Source of the DNA: Kappaphycus alvarezii
Lineage: Eukaryota > Rhodophyta > Florideophyceae > Gigartinales > Solieriaceae
Direction: 5' to 3'
Length of the DNA: 64,000 nucleotides
Assembly (NCBI GenBank): GCA_002205965.3
Contig: NADL03000107.1
Coordinates: 124,001-188,000, forward strand
Numbering within the stretch: the stretch's first letter is position 1; each line of letters starts with the position of its first letter. This document shows positions 10,658-21,365 of the stretch, one piece after another. A program made the translations under genes and the position numbers. The notes under the pieces are model-generated. The model saw only the letters and a list, made by a program, of their open reading frames with translations, was not told the origin of the DNA and did not search any database.

Positions 10658-10859
10658 ATTTGTTCGGTTCTTGCAGCATGCAACCGGTAAATAGATAGGT
10701 TTACTGCGAGTGATTCGAAGATTGGAAGTCCCATAATCTTGCATTCAACCTATTTCGGGATATTTTGTTGATTAACGGGGGGGCGACTGGATTCCTTTAC
10801 TATTATGGAAATTCTGGCTAAACTATGCACAGTGTGAGTCATCGTAGTAGGAAAGAGAG

Positions 10860-12040
10860 GGTTTCCTTATTGAGATGTATGGAATGGCTGGAACCCATTT
10901 AGAGTTGTAAATCTGAATATCCTATTAAATACATGTACCGATGGTCGAAGCAATGTACAAATCATTGCTGTCGAATGCTAGCACCAGCAGCAGTCTACCA
11001 GAAAGTCGATGGGATGCCAGCCAGCAGACAAGCAGCGTTAGAAGTTACTGCCAACGCCGAGTGTCGCTGTAGAAGAATGCCTCGAACCTTCGAAAGCCGT
11101 TCCATTGCGCGACTGGTGACGGTTCTTGCAAGCTCCATGGACCACTGAAAACGCCTCTGGATGCCATCCGCCAAGAGTAAAGATTGGAACAGGAACTAGC
11201 CTGCTTCTCTCCGGTAATTCCGAAAGAAAGCTTTGGTACTTCCACCGCTTTTCAGCGCTCGCTGCATTGAGACTCGTCATCGGGTTGAAAGTCCGGACTC
11301 TGGAATGGAAGGGAGCGAATGGATTGAGTAATGTTATGTCGAAATAGGCAGTTTCACCTGCGACGCCCATGGCTCTGATGTACGGTCTTGTCCGGTGTTG
11401 ATGATTAACACGTGGTTCGATGAAAGGGCGCCGAGCTACCCGTCCGAGATCATTGCCTAACAAAGCAACCTGATTGTTGTGGCGATTGTTGCGCTGTCTT
11501 CCGTAACGAAAGTGCAGCAATGGTCCCCATGAATGTCAAATGTCTCAGGGCACCCAGGCTTCGGACAAGGACTGTCGGGGGCGAAAAACGGAGTTTGGCA
11601 GCAGTACTGCCGCCACACCGAGAGATCCCTGCTCCTGATGTGTGTCCCCAAACCCGCACAAGGCGCACAGTCGATCCATCCCTTAGCTCGTAGTGACATT
11701 GACGGGAAAGGTTTGGTGTTTTACTCTCGGAGAATATATCCGACCTGTGACATTGAGGAGCGGAAAGCACGGGTGTGGGTATTGCTGGGCGGTAACTCTT
11801 CTCGCGCCACTGCTTGGACTGCGTCCGTAAGCTTCTAGCCCCATACAAACTTGATAAGCCAAAGAATGGCAGCGTAAAGAACTCTTCCATAAAGGCTTGA
11901 GAAGGGGAGGGGAGCACTGAATGAAACAAATCGTCAACATCCTCTGGATTCTGTAAGGTGACTGTTGTAGTGTTACTATCAGAAGAAGACCCCGCTGTTG
12001 TATCTGAATCAAAAAATGTATTCAAAAATGTTCTCGCCAT
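10860..12040 (-). pseudogene. LINE family A (type A3), C-terminal region with 3' flank
   Basis: Minus strand, in order: an upstream segment from 12040 (MARTFLNTFFDSDTTAGSSS and beyond), the zinc-site part WIDCAPCAGLGTHIRSRDLS then CPKPGCPETFDIHGDHCC, then RHNNQVALLGNDLGRVARRP, FIEPRVNHQHRTRPYIRAMG, AYFDITLLNPFAPFHSRVRT, KYQSFLSELPERSRLVPVPI and FTLGGWHPEAFSVVHGACKN. It needs three frames. A motif otherwise found 3' of LINE-A copies (11704-11741) is embedded between the upstream segment and the zinc site. The 3' flank (10860-11085) recurs inverted at 4.17-4.39 kb. Confidence 0.7.
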
Positions 12041-12149
12041 GCAAAGAAGGCAAGAGAAATATTGTCCTTGTTGTCCGTGGTTTCGGCTTTTTTCTCGAAT
12101 CGATCACCCTTTGCTCTGAACTGATTACGCGAGAACGGCATTGTTTCCG

Positions 12150-12220
12150 TAAGTAATCAATAACGGGACTTGAATCCGGATTGTCGTAAGACCCGCGATT
12201 ACTCATCCCTTAACCCAAGT
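12150..12220 (-). other. Possible tRNA-derived (SINE-like) relic
   Basis: On the minus strand TGGGTTAAGGG fits a polymerase III A box closely and ATTCAAGTC about 40 bp later fits a B box except at its first base. The flanks cannot form an acceptor stem, so it is not a functional tRNA. It could be a tRNA pseudogene, a SINE head or chance. Confidence 0.2.
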
Positions 12221-12439
12221 TCTGTACAAAAATAAACTCGTTAGGCAGGGAATAATTATAAGAGAAGATCTACTGGGAGGAGGGAAATTATATTTGGTTG
12301 AAAGAGATCAAGGGTGTCGACCTTGCGGTATGTAGCGTTTGACTAAGCAGAACGTTTACAATACTCTTTCTTCTTGCCTCGTCCGCACTAGCACGGTGGG
12401 GAGATCGTGGATTTAATTGCCATGGTTTGCCACCAGTGT

Positions 12440-12463
12440 GGCTGACAGTGAGCACTGTCAGCC
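12440..12463. repeat. Perfect 11-bp hairpin
   Basis: GGCTGACAGTG and its exact reverse complement CACTGTCAGCC are separated by two bases. No U-run follows on either strand, so it is not a polymerase III terminator. It lies between the LINE-A relic and the second solo LTR. Confidence 0.6.
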
Positions 12464-12921
12464 ATTCACTAGATGGTGTCAAATTGTCACTATTGAATCT
12501 TCGTCAAAATGTTGGGTAAGTCGAACTCTGTAAGGTCTTTCCTACTCACCTCTTTCCCTAATGTAAAATGTGGCCTCTGTTAGGCGCAGATTTTTTTTGT
12601 CGCTGTCATCTACAGGCCTATAGTTTAATGTAGTACCTCTCCTTGTCCAAATTTGCTTGTAGTTCCGGTCCTTCCTCGTCCTCCCTGAACCTCGCTTATC
12701 ATTACCGCGGTCCTCTCCAAATTTACTTCCGTTTTATCTAGATATTTTATACTGTATCTACCCCTCTAAATCGATCCAGAATCAAGTTCTTTTTCCCTTT
12801 TTGCTAACCTGCTCCTCCAAATTCACTTTTTTTGAGAAAAAGGGCGCAAATGGACTACTACAAAAATCCCTTGCAGATTTATTTTACCTATTTCTAATCT
12901 ATAGAACCTGCCCCGCGAGCA

Positions 12922-12929
12922 TATTTAAA
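12922..12929 (+). promoter_or_regulatory. Conserved TATA-like box of the LTR-borne ORF (older copy)
   Basis: TATTTAAA sits in the same position relative to the coding region as the box at 10130-10137, and the stretch CCCTTTATTCC after it is also conserved. Confidence 0.4.
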
Positions 12930-12949
12930 CCCTTTATTCCCAGTTATAA

Positions 12950-13640
12950 ACGTCCCCGATCATTTGCTCATCACACCTCTTCCCCTCACACACCCGAAAC
13001 ACCCTCCATTACCTCCCCTTCCCCCAAACCTACCAAAATGACCAATCTACGCCCCTCGAAAATCATTTCCAAAAATCGCCATCCCCGCCCCCTAAACTCT
13101 ATTCCCCTACTCCCCTTCGGACCTACTGACCGCGAGAAACTACCTGCGCCGGCAAACCAAGAAAAAGGTCATCGAGGTCGTGCGTCGCCTCTTTATCGAG
13201 GATGAGGCGGAGGAGGTAGGTAAGGGGCGGGAGTGGGACATCGAGGAGGGAGCTGGGGAGACCTTTGAGGAGTGGGTAGCCCCTGGATTGGTCTATGAAG
13301 TTAATAACGAGGAGGACGGGGAGGATGAGGTTGAAGAGGAGGATGAGGATGAGGATGAGGTTGAAGAGGAGGAAGAGGAGGATGACGGGGACGAGAACGA
13401 GTTGGATGAGGGAAATGGGGGCATGGAAAGTGTTGCACTGGTGGGCCTGGACTGGAGAATATGGATCAAGTGGTGCCGACGCTGGAACCGGATGGAGATA
13501 TCTTTAGTAGTTTAGATATCTCCCAGGAGGGAGTTAGAGAGCTGTGAGCCATTCGCAGATATTTGTGGGGACTGCTTGGACAGCATGGATATTTTAGAGG
13601 AGTTGTTTGGATCTGATTTAGAGAATGGGAAATAAGAGGA
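12950..13640 (+). pseudogene. Acidic LTR-borne protein, older copy
   Basis: It is colinear with the 194-residue protein at 9524-10108. Shared blocks are the RRLFIEDEAEE segment (against RRHFLEEAEEE), the W-x-P and VY block (EWVAPGLVYEVNNEE) and the C-terminal block EPFADICGDC then MDILEELFGSDLEN. Between them the Glu/Asp tract is expanded by near-perfect GAGGATGAG-type trinucleotide repeats at 13310-13400. The C-terminal block is the best conserved part, pointing to it as the functional core. The copy is decayed. Confidence 0.6.
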
Positions 13641-14076
13641 CCTCATTGATTGTTAGTTTCTTAAGTATCTTCTGTTTAGAGTATGTCATCCACACAAATT
13701 GTTTCTGTGCATTTCCCGGTACCTTCTGTAGTTTTGTTCGGACTTTAGGGGTAGCCAAAAGTCTATATAAGCTGAGTAAACTGCTTCCTCATGGAGAGGT
13801 CAAGCAAGTTGGCGACAACTTCAAGCCCAGTCCCAAATAGTTAGGAAGTTGAGAGTCAACTTCAGACCCAAGAAGCATTTATTTTACCCTAGTCACTAAG
13901 CATAGGTGGTAGACCCTGCCCCTTCCATACTTGCTTGTAGCCCATTCAACTGTCTTCCCTATCCACTCCTTTTCGTTCGTTCAACTATACCACGGTAGCA
14001 CTTCTGTCGCTTGCAACACTCCTTCTTGGGAAATTGGTTCTGAGGATCTCTTCCCCTTGCTGATTTATCCCTAACA

Positions 14077-14350
14077 GCCTCACTTCAAGAAATGACATTA
14101 CAGTACTTTCCAAATAATAAATTACCCAAAATGTCCTCGTCTCCGGTAGATTAATGGGGCAAAAATCTTCATAGTAGCCCTAAAGGGAAGTTATTCTCGG
14201 TCAAATGGAGCCATAAACACAGGTCGGGAATGCATATATGCATATAAATTTTAAGCTACACCTCTTTTTTAATTATTTTTTGTTAAAGGTACCCTACGTG
14301 AAGAATTTTAATGCATTCAGCGGGCTGCATGGAACAATCCAGTACTGCAC
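14077..14350. other. Short spacer, nothing recognised
   Basis: It begins with the GCCTC target duplication of the solo LTR and runs up to the left LTR of gypsy-3. No ORF or repeat is seen. Confidence 0.4.
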
Positions 14351-14647
14351 TGTTACAACTTCCCACTGAAGCTGTAAAGCACGGATCAGGTCGCTTGTCA
14401 CACGAACACCGATGCATCTCTGGACCTGGAGACCAGGCCAAGGGCACTTTATATACGCTCGCGAGTGCCGTAAATTCACTACTGTACTTACCGTACTTTG
14501 CACTAAATGAATAAAATGCAGTAATTGAATTGAATGCCGTAGTTGCGTTTGACACGATTGCACTAATGCAATGTCCGGTAATGCAACTTTCACTATACTA
14601 GACTGACAGTACACGTGCACATGCCACGTAATAGTTGAACCGTAACA
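14351..14647 (-). repeat. 3' LTR of gypsy-3
   Basis: 297 bp, TG..CA, aligned by eye with 19853-20166. The TATATA box near 14451-14456 (plus coordinates) is shared by both copies. Confidence 0.75.
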
Positions 14648-15599
14648 TTAGTACCTTGTGCACTGGTGTCTGACACATAGGGATCCTTGCCATGATGCAG
14701 GGGTACCTGGCCCATCTTGGTCCGCGCAATATGTTGTTAGCAATGAAATCGCGTCCCACCTACAGGGTCTGTAGGGACCTGGAGTCCGACTCCTGAAGAG
14801 TATCCGAAGCTTGTAGCATATTATCCCAATGGGAGTCCAGCCCTTCCTGTGTGAGAGTTTTTCAACCCCTTTGGCTATACATCTGTCATACAAACGCACC
14901 ACCACTTCCGGTAACGCTCTTTCCGGGGTCCATCTCGGCGACCCTCTTCCCGAAAGTTGTAACTTGAAATGCCGCCCTAATTCACTCGTGTTCTCAGTCC
15001 TTCTTTTCTTTTCTCCTGATGCTTTTTTAGCCGTTCGTAAGGATTCCGGGAATACACCATCGGCCGGGTTTCCAGTTTCTGCAACTTGAACTCCAATTAT
15101 CCGCAGCCTGTTGACGTGAGATCTGGCTAGCTTACCTCCTAACACTGACTTCAAGATATATCCGAATCTTCCTAGCATTTTTCTGACCCTATGCGGTCCA
15201 ATCCAGGGCTTGAAAACAATATTTCCCTCGGTTTTGCTCAATTCTGCCGACCATAGCAAAACACGATCCTCCTGCTTAAATTAGACCGGATTGACCCTTT
15301 TGACATATTCTCTCCTGCCTCTCGACTTTGAGCTCCTAACTTTGGCATATAAGCTGCGGTGAAGAAGTTCTAAGCGTCTGGGAAGATCCTCTGTCTCGTC
15401 TTCAAGGCAGGATGAATCCACTTCGCCCCAAGACTCGAATGCTTCAACCCCAAACAAGGCCTTGTACGGCGTGATACCGGTCGCTGCGCACAAGCCAGTA
15501 TTGTAACGAAAACATGCTAAAGGGACGTCGTCATCTCAATCTTCCGTGCCAGTGGCCATAAATCTCGGAAGGTCCTTGATAAGGGTACGATTACGTCTC

Positions 15600-16200
15600 T
15601 CTGCAGTGCCATTCGCTTCTGGATGAAACATATAGGCCTACATTCTACCGAATCCCAAGAAATCAGTCAGACTTCTCACCACCGATCCACTCAAGTTTGG
15701 ACCCCCACCCGACATCAAGGTCTCCATCAGGCCGAATATAGAAATCCATTCATCGATGAGCACTCTCGAAATAGTCCCAGCCCTTTCATCCGGTATGGCC
15801 TTAGTCCTTACAAATCTTGTGAAGATATCAACTATTGCCATAAATTTGATTTTACCGCTCGCCGTGCGTTTAGTGATCCTCTGAATGTCAAAAGCGACCT
15901 GTTGAAATCTTCGTTTCTGATGGACAACCTCCAAAAGGGCCTGCTGGGCTGTATTACGCTCCCGTGCCACTGTGCAATGCAGAAAGTTCCTGAAGAATGC
16001 AGCCGCATCACGCCGCATACCCTTCCAGTAGTATCGTGGAAGCAACTTGCAGATCGTCCGTCGGAGACCATAGTGCCCATTCTTTTGTGAACCATGGACC
16101 CATTTGAGGACCTCAGGCACTAATTCATTTGTAATCACAATGGGAAGCTCATCTCTTCCGGCGTATCGCAGAACCCCGTCTTCATCCACCAAAACTTATC
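15600..16200 (-). pseudogene. gypsy-3 integrase core
   Basis: Typical Ty3/gypsy integrase text is visible on the minus strand: LPIVITNELVPEVLKWVHGS, HYGLRRTICKLLPRYYWKGM (the zinc-domain H..H part and YWxGM), then FMAIVDIFTRFVRTKAIPDE (first catalytic Asp region). The C-terminal domain follows at 14.65-15.5 kb. The element belongs to a lineage separate from gypsy-1 and gypsy-2, because its gag and LTR do not resemble theirs. Confidence 0.7.
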
Positions 16201-19200
16201 TTGCGATCGTATATAAGCCTGCAGATCCTCGAATTCTGCGATCTGCGTCTCCCACAATCTCTGTTTATCTGGCTGGTACCGTTCGTGGCCGTGCTTGATG
16301 TTCTTCCATGAGGTTCTTCTACAAGTCTCGAGATGGCCTCGTTCCCTGCATCCTCCTTAGCCCGCTTCAAACTCTTTTAATCATTTTCCCGTAGCACCTC
16401 TGGCATAGGGGCTTTGGGATGTCTCAGGGTGTCTGGGGCCACAGGTCCGGTCCGTTACGGTGCTCTATCTTGAAATCGAAGTCCTTAATTGCAATGACCC
16501 CTGGCCAGCTTCTCCCGAGGCTCTTTAAGGTTAAGCAACCATTTCAGTGACAAATGGTCTGTTACTATGGTGAAAGATTCTCCAGCAAATAATGCCGCCA
16601 TTTTTGTAAGGCATACACGATTGTCAAGCACTCTTTCTCCGTGGGTGCATGTTTTTCTCCGATTTCCGAAGGGCTCCGCTGGCAACGAGATGGGACGCCA
16701 TCGAACAGTCTCAATGGCTTGAAACAAAACTCCACCGAGTCCTTATGAGCTGTCATCTGTTATCACTCTTTTTGCTCCCCGATAGGCGCGGCAATACCTC
16801 TGGCTTACTGAAGTCATCCTTCAATATTGTCCAGGCCTTCTCTTGCGCTACACCCCATTTATCCGACCATTCTGGTATGATCAGTCTCTCTCCATGTCGT
16901 CTCTTCTTGGAAAACCCTGTTCCCTTGAGGACCTCATAGAGTGGGGCGGCTTTGTTCGCAAAATGGTCCACGAATGCAGCGAAGAAGTTCAAGAGCCCCA
17001 GAAACCTCATTCGTTCATCCCCTGATGCCTGCTAGATCAGGTTCCTGATAGCCTCAATGTGCTTGTCGGAAAGCTGCAACCTTTCATCGTTCACTATAGG
17101 ACCCAAAACTTCCGCTCTACGAGCCCAAAAGGAGCACTTATATAACTTGAGTCTCATATCTGCCTTGAGCAGAGTATCCAATGTGGCACCTAAGGAATCG
17201 AGATGCTCCTGCTCAGCGCTAGTTCCGATGCTTGTATCATCTAGGAAGGCCAATACATCTCTCCCCTTCCGATCCCCCAAGTTGTTGTTGACTACCAGTT
17301 AGAAAGTTCTAGGAGCGTTTTTCAACCCAATAGGCAGTAGAATGAATTGACACAGGCCTAGCACTGTGCACACTGCCGTAAATTGCTTGAAATTATGATG
17401 TAAAGGGACCTTGTGGAAGACATCCTTAAGTTCAAATAGTGAGATGATCTTCTTACCGCTCAACAAGTCCAAGATATCTCGCATGTTAATCCATTGGGTA
17501 AGAATCTGTGATGGTGAGATCATTTATGCGTCGAAAATCAGATGTAACCCGAATTCCTGAATCCTTATTTTTCACAAAATTATTCGTAGCCCAAGGGGAT
17601 ACTGACGGCTCAACAACCCCAAGGTCAATAAACCTTTGCATTGCAACGCGCTAGATCTCTTCCTATTCGGGAGATTGCCTCCGCATCTGCGCACAGACCG
17701 GCTCCACGCTGTGTTTCAGGGATATCCTGTGCTGTATGCCTAAAATTTTCCCAAGGCCCTCGAAAATATCCCGACGCTCCCAACAGGTTACCTGGCTTCC
17801 CTTGAATCTTCCTACTTGAAGAAAACTCTGAAAGTTCCATTAACCGCTATGGCGTTGTCCACTTCATGGTCCTCAATGGCTGCCTGAATTGTCTTATTCT
17901 CGAATCCTCTTTGCTCTTCCTGTGCGGTTAGCGGACCCTTAAACCTCTCCCCATGATACAATATGGACGCTGAATCTGTTCTCAAGTCTAACTGAAGCTT
18001 GTGCTTTCGCCAGAACCGCCACCATATCAAAAGCTTGTCCGGAGGTCGGGTCATAACACGGGCGTTTTCGCAAAAACTCAGTCCCCATATATGGAACTTG
18101 ACAGAACCTTCCCCCTTGACCTCAATACCCCGACCATCCACCGCACGAGCTCCACCACCCGTTGGATGCATCATACCCTTTTTATCCTGAAACCACTTCA
18201 AATCAACCCAGACTGATGAAGCTGCTGTTTCTACTGGTGCCTGAATATCCTTCCCAAATATCTTGACTGTGACTTCCAACTCTTTATCACCAACCATCCC
18301 TTGTCACCAAATCGGCTCCTGACAAGCACGAAAACCTTCACGCTTGTTTTTTACCACCTGCGGTGGAGACTTTACTTCTCGGCCGGGGGCTTCGGACCCC
18401 CGAGCCTTCCCCTGTGGGGTTTTACCATGATAGCGCCGCATCACACCCTTCTTCTTCTTCCAACAGTCCCTAACCATATGGCCCTTTTCGTGGCATCAGT
18501 AGCAGGTTACTTGATGTTAGCTATACCCTGCTTCCTCACGCGCGACTCCCCTGTACGGCTTGGCTGGCTCCCGGACTTGCCGGACACTTTCCCGACTCGC
18601 AGACTGACGTACTGCCGCAAGCCGAGAAATGGTAATCACCACGGAGGCGTAATCCCCTAATGCCGGAATTGGTTGCTCCTGGAGACTCGCGGGCAGACCT
18701 GCTTTAAAGCGGTTCACCATAGTTTCGTCTGAGGTTGGGATCTGCAGAGTGATGGAAGCAGACCTTAAGCGTTCTCCAATAGCGGACACGGTTTCATATT
18801 TCTGATTCCATTTCACATTGAAAACTTGTTCAGCAATGCACTTAGCTGCGCTTTGTTGCACAGTATAGCCTCCAAGTGTTCCCAGAGCCCATCGGCGTTG
18901 GCAGTCAAGTGTACAATCGCTACACTCTCGAAGACTCTAGCCGCATCCCTTTCGAAGGCACAAGAAATAAGGCGTCTCTCGTCACTCTCCTTAATTGGAA
19001 AGTCCTTCAACACGCGATACCACGTTTTTTTGGCATCGAGGAAAGTGCCTTCTCCTGCCTTACGACAACGACAGTTTTCGAGAGAGGTTTTGTATATTTT
19101 GTCGGCTACGTGTACATTATAAGTGCCGCGAGAATAATTATTCGAATCAATCCCGTCTTCATCGTCTTCGGCCTCCATCTCCGTAATTGCCTCGTCTTTG

Positions 19201-19852
19201 TTTCTTTCCGGAAATTGACTCCTCGGAAGCCCTTTATCTGTTCGAACTTACTGCTAAGCTGAACTAACTCCTTTATTACGGTTGAAATATCATTCACAAC
19301 CCACGGAGTTCCTTCATTACCTCAACAGCGCACTGACTGTCTTGTGGCGTGGCTCCGCCTTTGATTTCCGCCTCTGCGTGATGCATAACCTAGTCTTGAG
19401 GAATCGGATCTCCTGACTGAAGCTCAGCACCTTCCTGGGCTTGATCTGGCATTTTGGAATGTGGGTTTGCTCTTGTTCTCGGCTAACCATGCTTCTTTCT
19501 TCAGGCGAAACTTGACCTTCTCAGTCAGCAGGTTGCGACCCTGGTTCTAACTTCGACTTTTTCTGAGGACGCCTGCTCTTGAACCGGCGAATAATCGTGC
19601 GCAAAAATTTCTTTCTAGGAGTCCCTTCCCTTATTATTAGCTCATAGCCCTTGTTTAACGTGCTAACGAGAAGTCTAGATCCCGTGAATCCGAAAAGTGC
19701 CCTTCACGGACGCACCAAGAAGATGGTTTCTTATAATAAGACTGACCTTGCCTCGGACGTTGGATGCCGTCCCAGATTCTGAAAACTTTCGTAACTTAAT
19801 TGCACTTTTGCAATGACTAGCTCGGGTAGTCTTGCTGGTAAAATCGAATTTA

Positions 19853-20166
19853 TGATACAAATTCCCACTGAAGCTGTAAAGCACGGATCAAGTTGCTTGT
19901 CACACGAGTACTGACGCCTTTTTGGAATTGGAGACCGAGCCAGGGCACTTTTTATAGACTCGCGAGGTGCCGTAAAGTCACTACTGTACTACTGTACTGT
20001 GCACTAAAATGAATCAAATACTGTAATTGAATCGAATACCTAGTTGTAGTTGTTGCCGTAGTTGCTTTGACACGAATGCACTAATGCAATGGTCCGATAA
20101 TGCAACCGTCACTGTAATAGACTGACAATACACTTGCACATGCCAAGTATTAATTGAACCGTGACA
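19853..20166 (-). repeat. 5' LTR of gypsy-3
   Basis: 314 bp, TG..CA. It is longer than its partner through small insertions. The next bases outside it (TTAGTTACC) loosely resemble those inside the partner (TTAGTACC), so the boundary could be off by a few bases. Confidence 0.7.
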
Positions 20167-20753
20167 GTGCATTAGTTACCAGTAGAGAAGAAGAATGGCG
20201 CTTTTTGTTTGTAGACCGTGAAATGCTTGATTTCCGTTTGCTCCTCTTTTCGGCCAAGCGGAACCTACCTTCCCTTTCCTCGGATTCCAGCAGTCCTCTC
20301 GTCCTATTACAGGAGCGGCCGGTCCGAGTTTTTTACGAGTGTACAGTGCAAGTACAGTGTACACTGCCACCGTACACTTGAAGAAACTTTACTTCATTGA
20401 GTACCTATCGTGTACACTGAAGGTCTGACTATACGACTAAGAACTAACCGGATGTTCCACGTCAGGCACGTGCAGTAGGGCTCGCGATAGAATCCCCATT
20501 GCAACAGAAGACCACAGTAGACCTCTCTCGGAAATACAGGTCGCATGATCATACAACAATTAAAATACGAAACACCGGCGCGTATTTAATAATACATCCC
20601 GCAACAACGCATTTGCAACGGAAAATTAAAATATTTAGGGATTTCATAGTTACTGTAAGACTCCGCCAAAAAGCAAAGCAAGCAGCGAGATCACCTTGCG
20701 AGTTCGGTGATAGCAGGTGATTTACGAAAAACGCGGGCTTTTTCGTAGATCAG
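20167..20753. other. Spacer with CTGTAC-rich repeat and a hairpin
   Basis: The part at 20330-20470 is a diverged direct repeat of 22930-23095 (shared ACTTCATTGAGTA, AGGTCTGAC.ATAC and AAC(T/C)AACCGGATGTTCC-type runs). At 20718-20752 a 14-bp inverted repeat (TGATTTACGAAAAA against TTTTTCGTAGATCA, one mismatch) encloses CGCGGGC. No gene is seen. Confidence 0.5.
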
Positions 20754-21365
20754 GTGGTCATTTCGGAAATAAAGCAGAACACATCGCGAGTCATTGCACC
20801 ACAGCCTTTGCGCTTCCACCTAGCTTCTCCACTGCCCCTTAATTCCGGACAATATCCTCAAAAACCTCTCAAAAGAACAAAGAAACCACTGCCTACGGCC
20901 TTCTGGAAGAACCAAGCCGCGCAAGCGCTGAATCTTCTCGCCGATGCCGCTATTGAAAGGGGAAACATATTGGAGGACGCAAACTTCTCGCCGTATGTAA
21001 GACGACACGGACGAAGAATGCGACGCAATTTCACCAATATTCGATGCATTCAAGAGCAGGGTTCTTCGAAGGGAATTGCAGAAATGACCAACTTCGATCC
21101 CAGTCAATTCGAAGCCATCTGGGGCCGGTATGAGGACTTTATTGTGAAGGAGTTCTGCACAGGGAGGGGTAGGAAAAGCTCAATCCCCCCCAAAGATGTG
21201 CTTTTCATGACGCTCGCCGTGCTCAAGCACGGAGGGAAATGGAACTTCGTGGGTAAAATGTTTGAGGTCAAGACCTCTACGTTTGAACATTTGATTATTA
21301 ACTTCATTCGCAAAATTGCAGATGTTTTCTACGAAAATTACGTCGACTATCATGTCGACATGCGA
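20754..21365 (+). pseudogene. DDE_Tnp_4-type transposase, N-terminal fragment
   Basis: The open frame gives a start region rich in basic residues (PLKRTKKPLPTAFWKNQAAQ) and then the conserved N-terminal block of a PIF/IS5-like transposase: MTNFDPSQFEAIWGRYEDFI, SSIPPKDVLFMTLAVLKHGG, KWNFVGKMFEVKTSTFEHLI. The same block is present in the more complete copy at 36.68 kb (FSSDQFELLWSDLEELLKY, KDAVLISLTVMKHGGQW). After about 21365 the sequence switches to antisense LINE-B tail, so the catalytic part is missing and the fragment cannot act on its own. DNA cut-and-paste transposition in the nucleus is the family's known role. Confidence 0.7.

Larger units (their letters stand above)
12578..14076 (+). 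mobile_element. Second solo LTR of the ORF-bearing family, opposite orientation
   Basis: A 1499-bp LTR, TG..CA, flanked by the 5-bp duplication GCCTC (12573-12577 and 14077-14081). It is colinear with the reverse complement of 9090-10507: the AT-rich U3 part (12720-12900), the conserved TATTTAAA box (12922-12929), the acidic coding region (about 12950-13640) and the promoter/R/U5-like half (about 13690-14076). Differences from the left copy are scattered all along, so it is clearly older. The acidic reading frame is broken in a few places. Independent target duplications show the two LTRs are separate insertions rather than arms of one foldback element. Confidence 0.8.
14351..20166 (-). mobile_element. 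Ty3/gypsy element gypsy-3, old and broken
   Basis: The LTRs are 14351-14647 (3') and 19853-20166 (5'). They share segments such as CCCACTGAAGCTGTAAAGCA and GGGCACTTT(A/T)TATA but differ throughout, so the insertion is old. The internal order on the minus strand is gag (about 18.5-19.3 kb), zinc knuckle (CHEKGHMVRDC, near 18.5 kb), protease-like region (about 17.8-18.3 kb), reverse transcriptase (about 16.9-17.5 kb, with LLPIGLKNAPRTF and a polymerase-site block near 17.26 kb), RNase H (about 16.5-16.75 kb), integrase (about 15.6-16.2 kb) and integrase C-terminus (14.65-15.5 kb). There are many breaks, a dozen or so. No matching target duplication is evident. Confidence 0.85.

Noticed and set aside
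12150-12220. A functional tRNA gene on the minus strand
   Set aside because: A-box and B-box-like strings are present but no acceptor or T stem forms.
9090-14076. One 5-kb foldback element with 1.4-kb inverted arms
   Set aside because: Each arm has its own different 5-bp target duplication and TG..CA ends, so they are two separate solo LTRs in opposite orientation.
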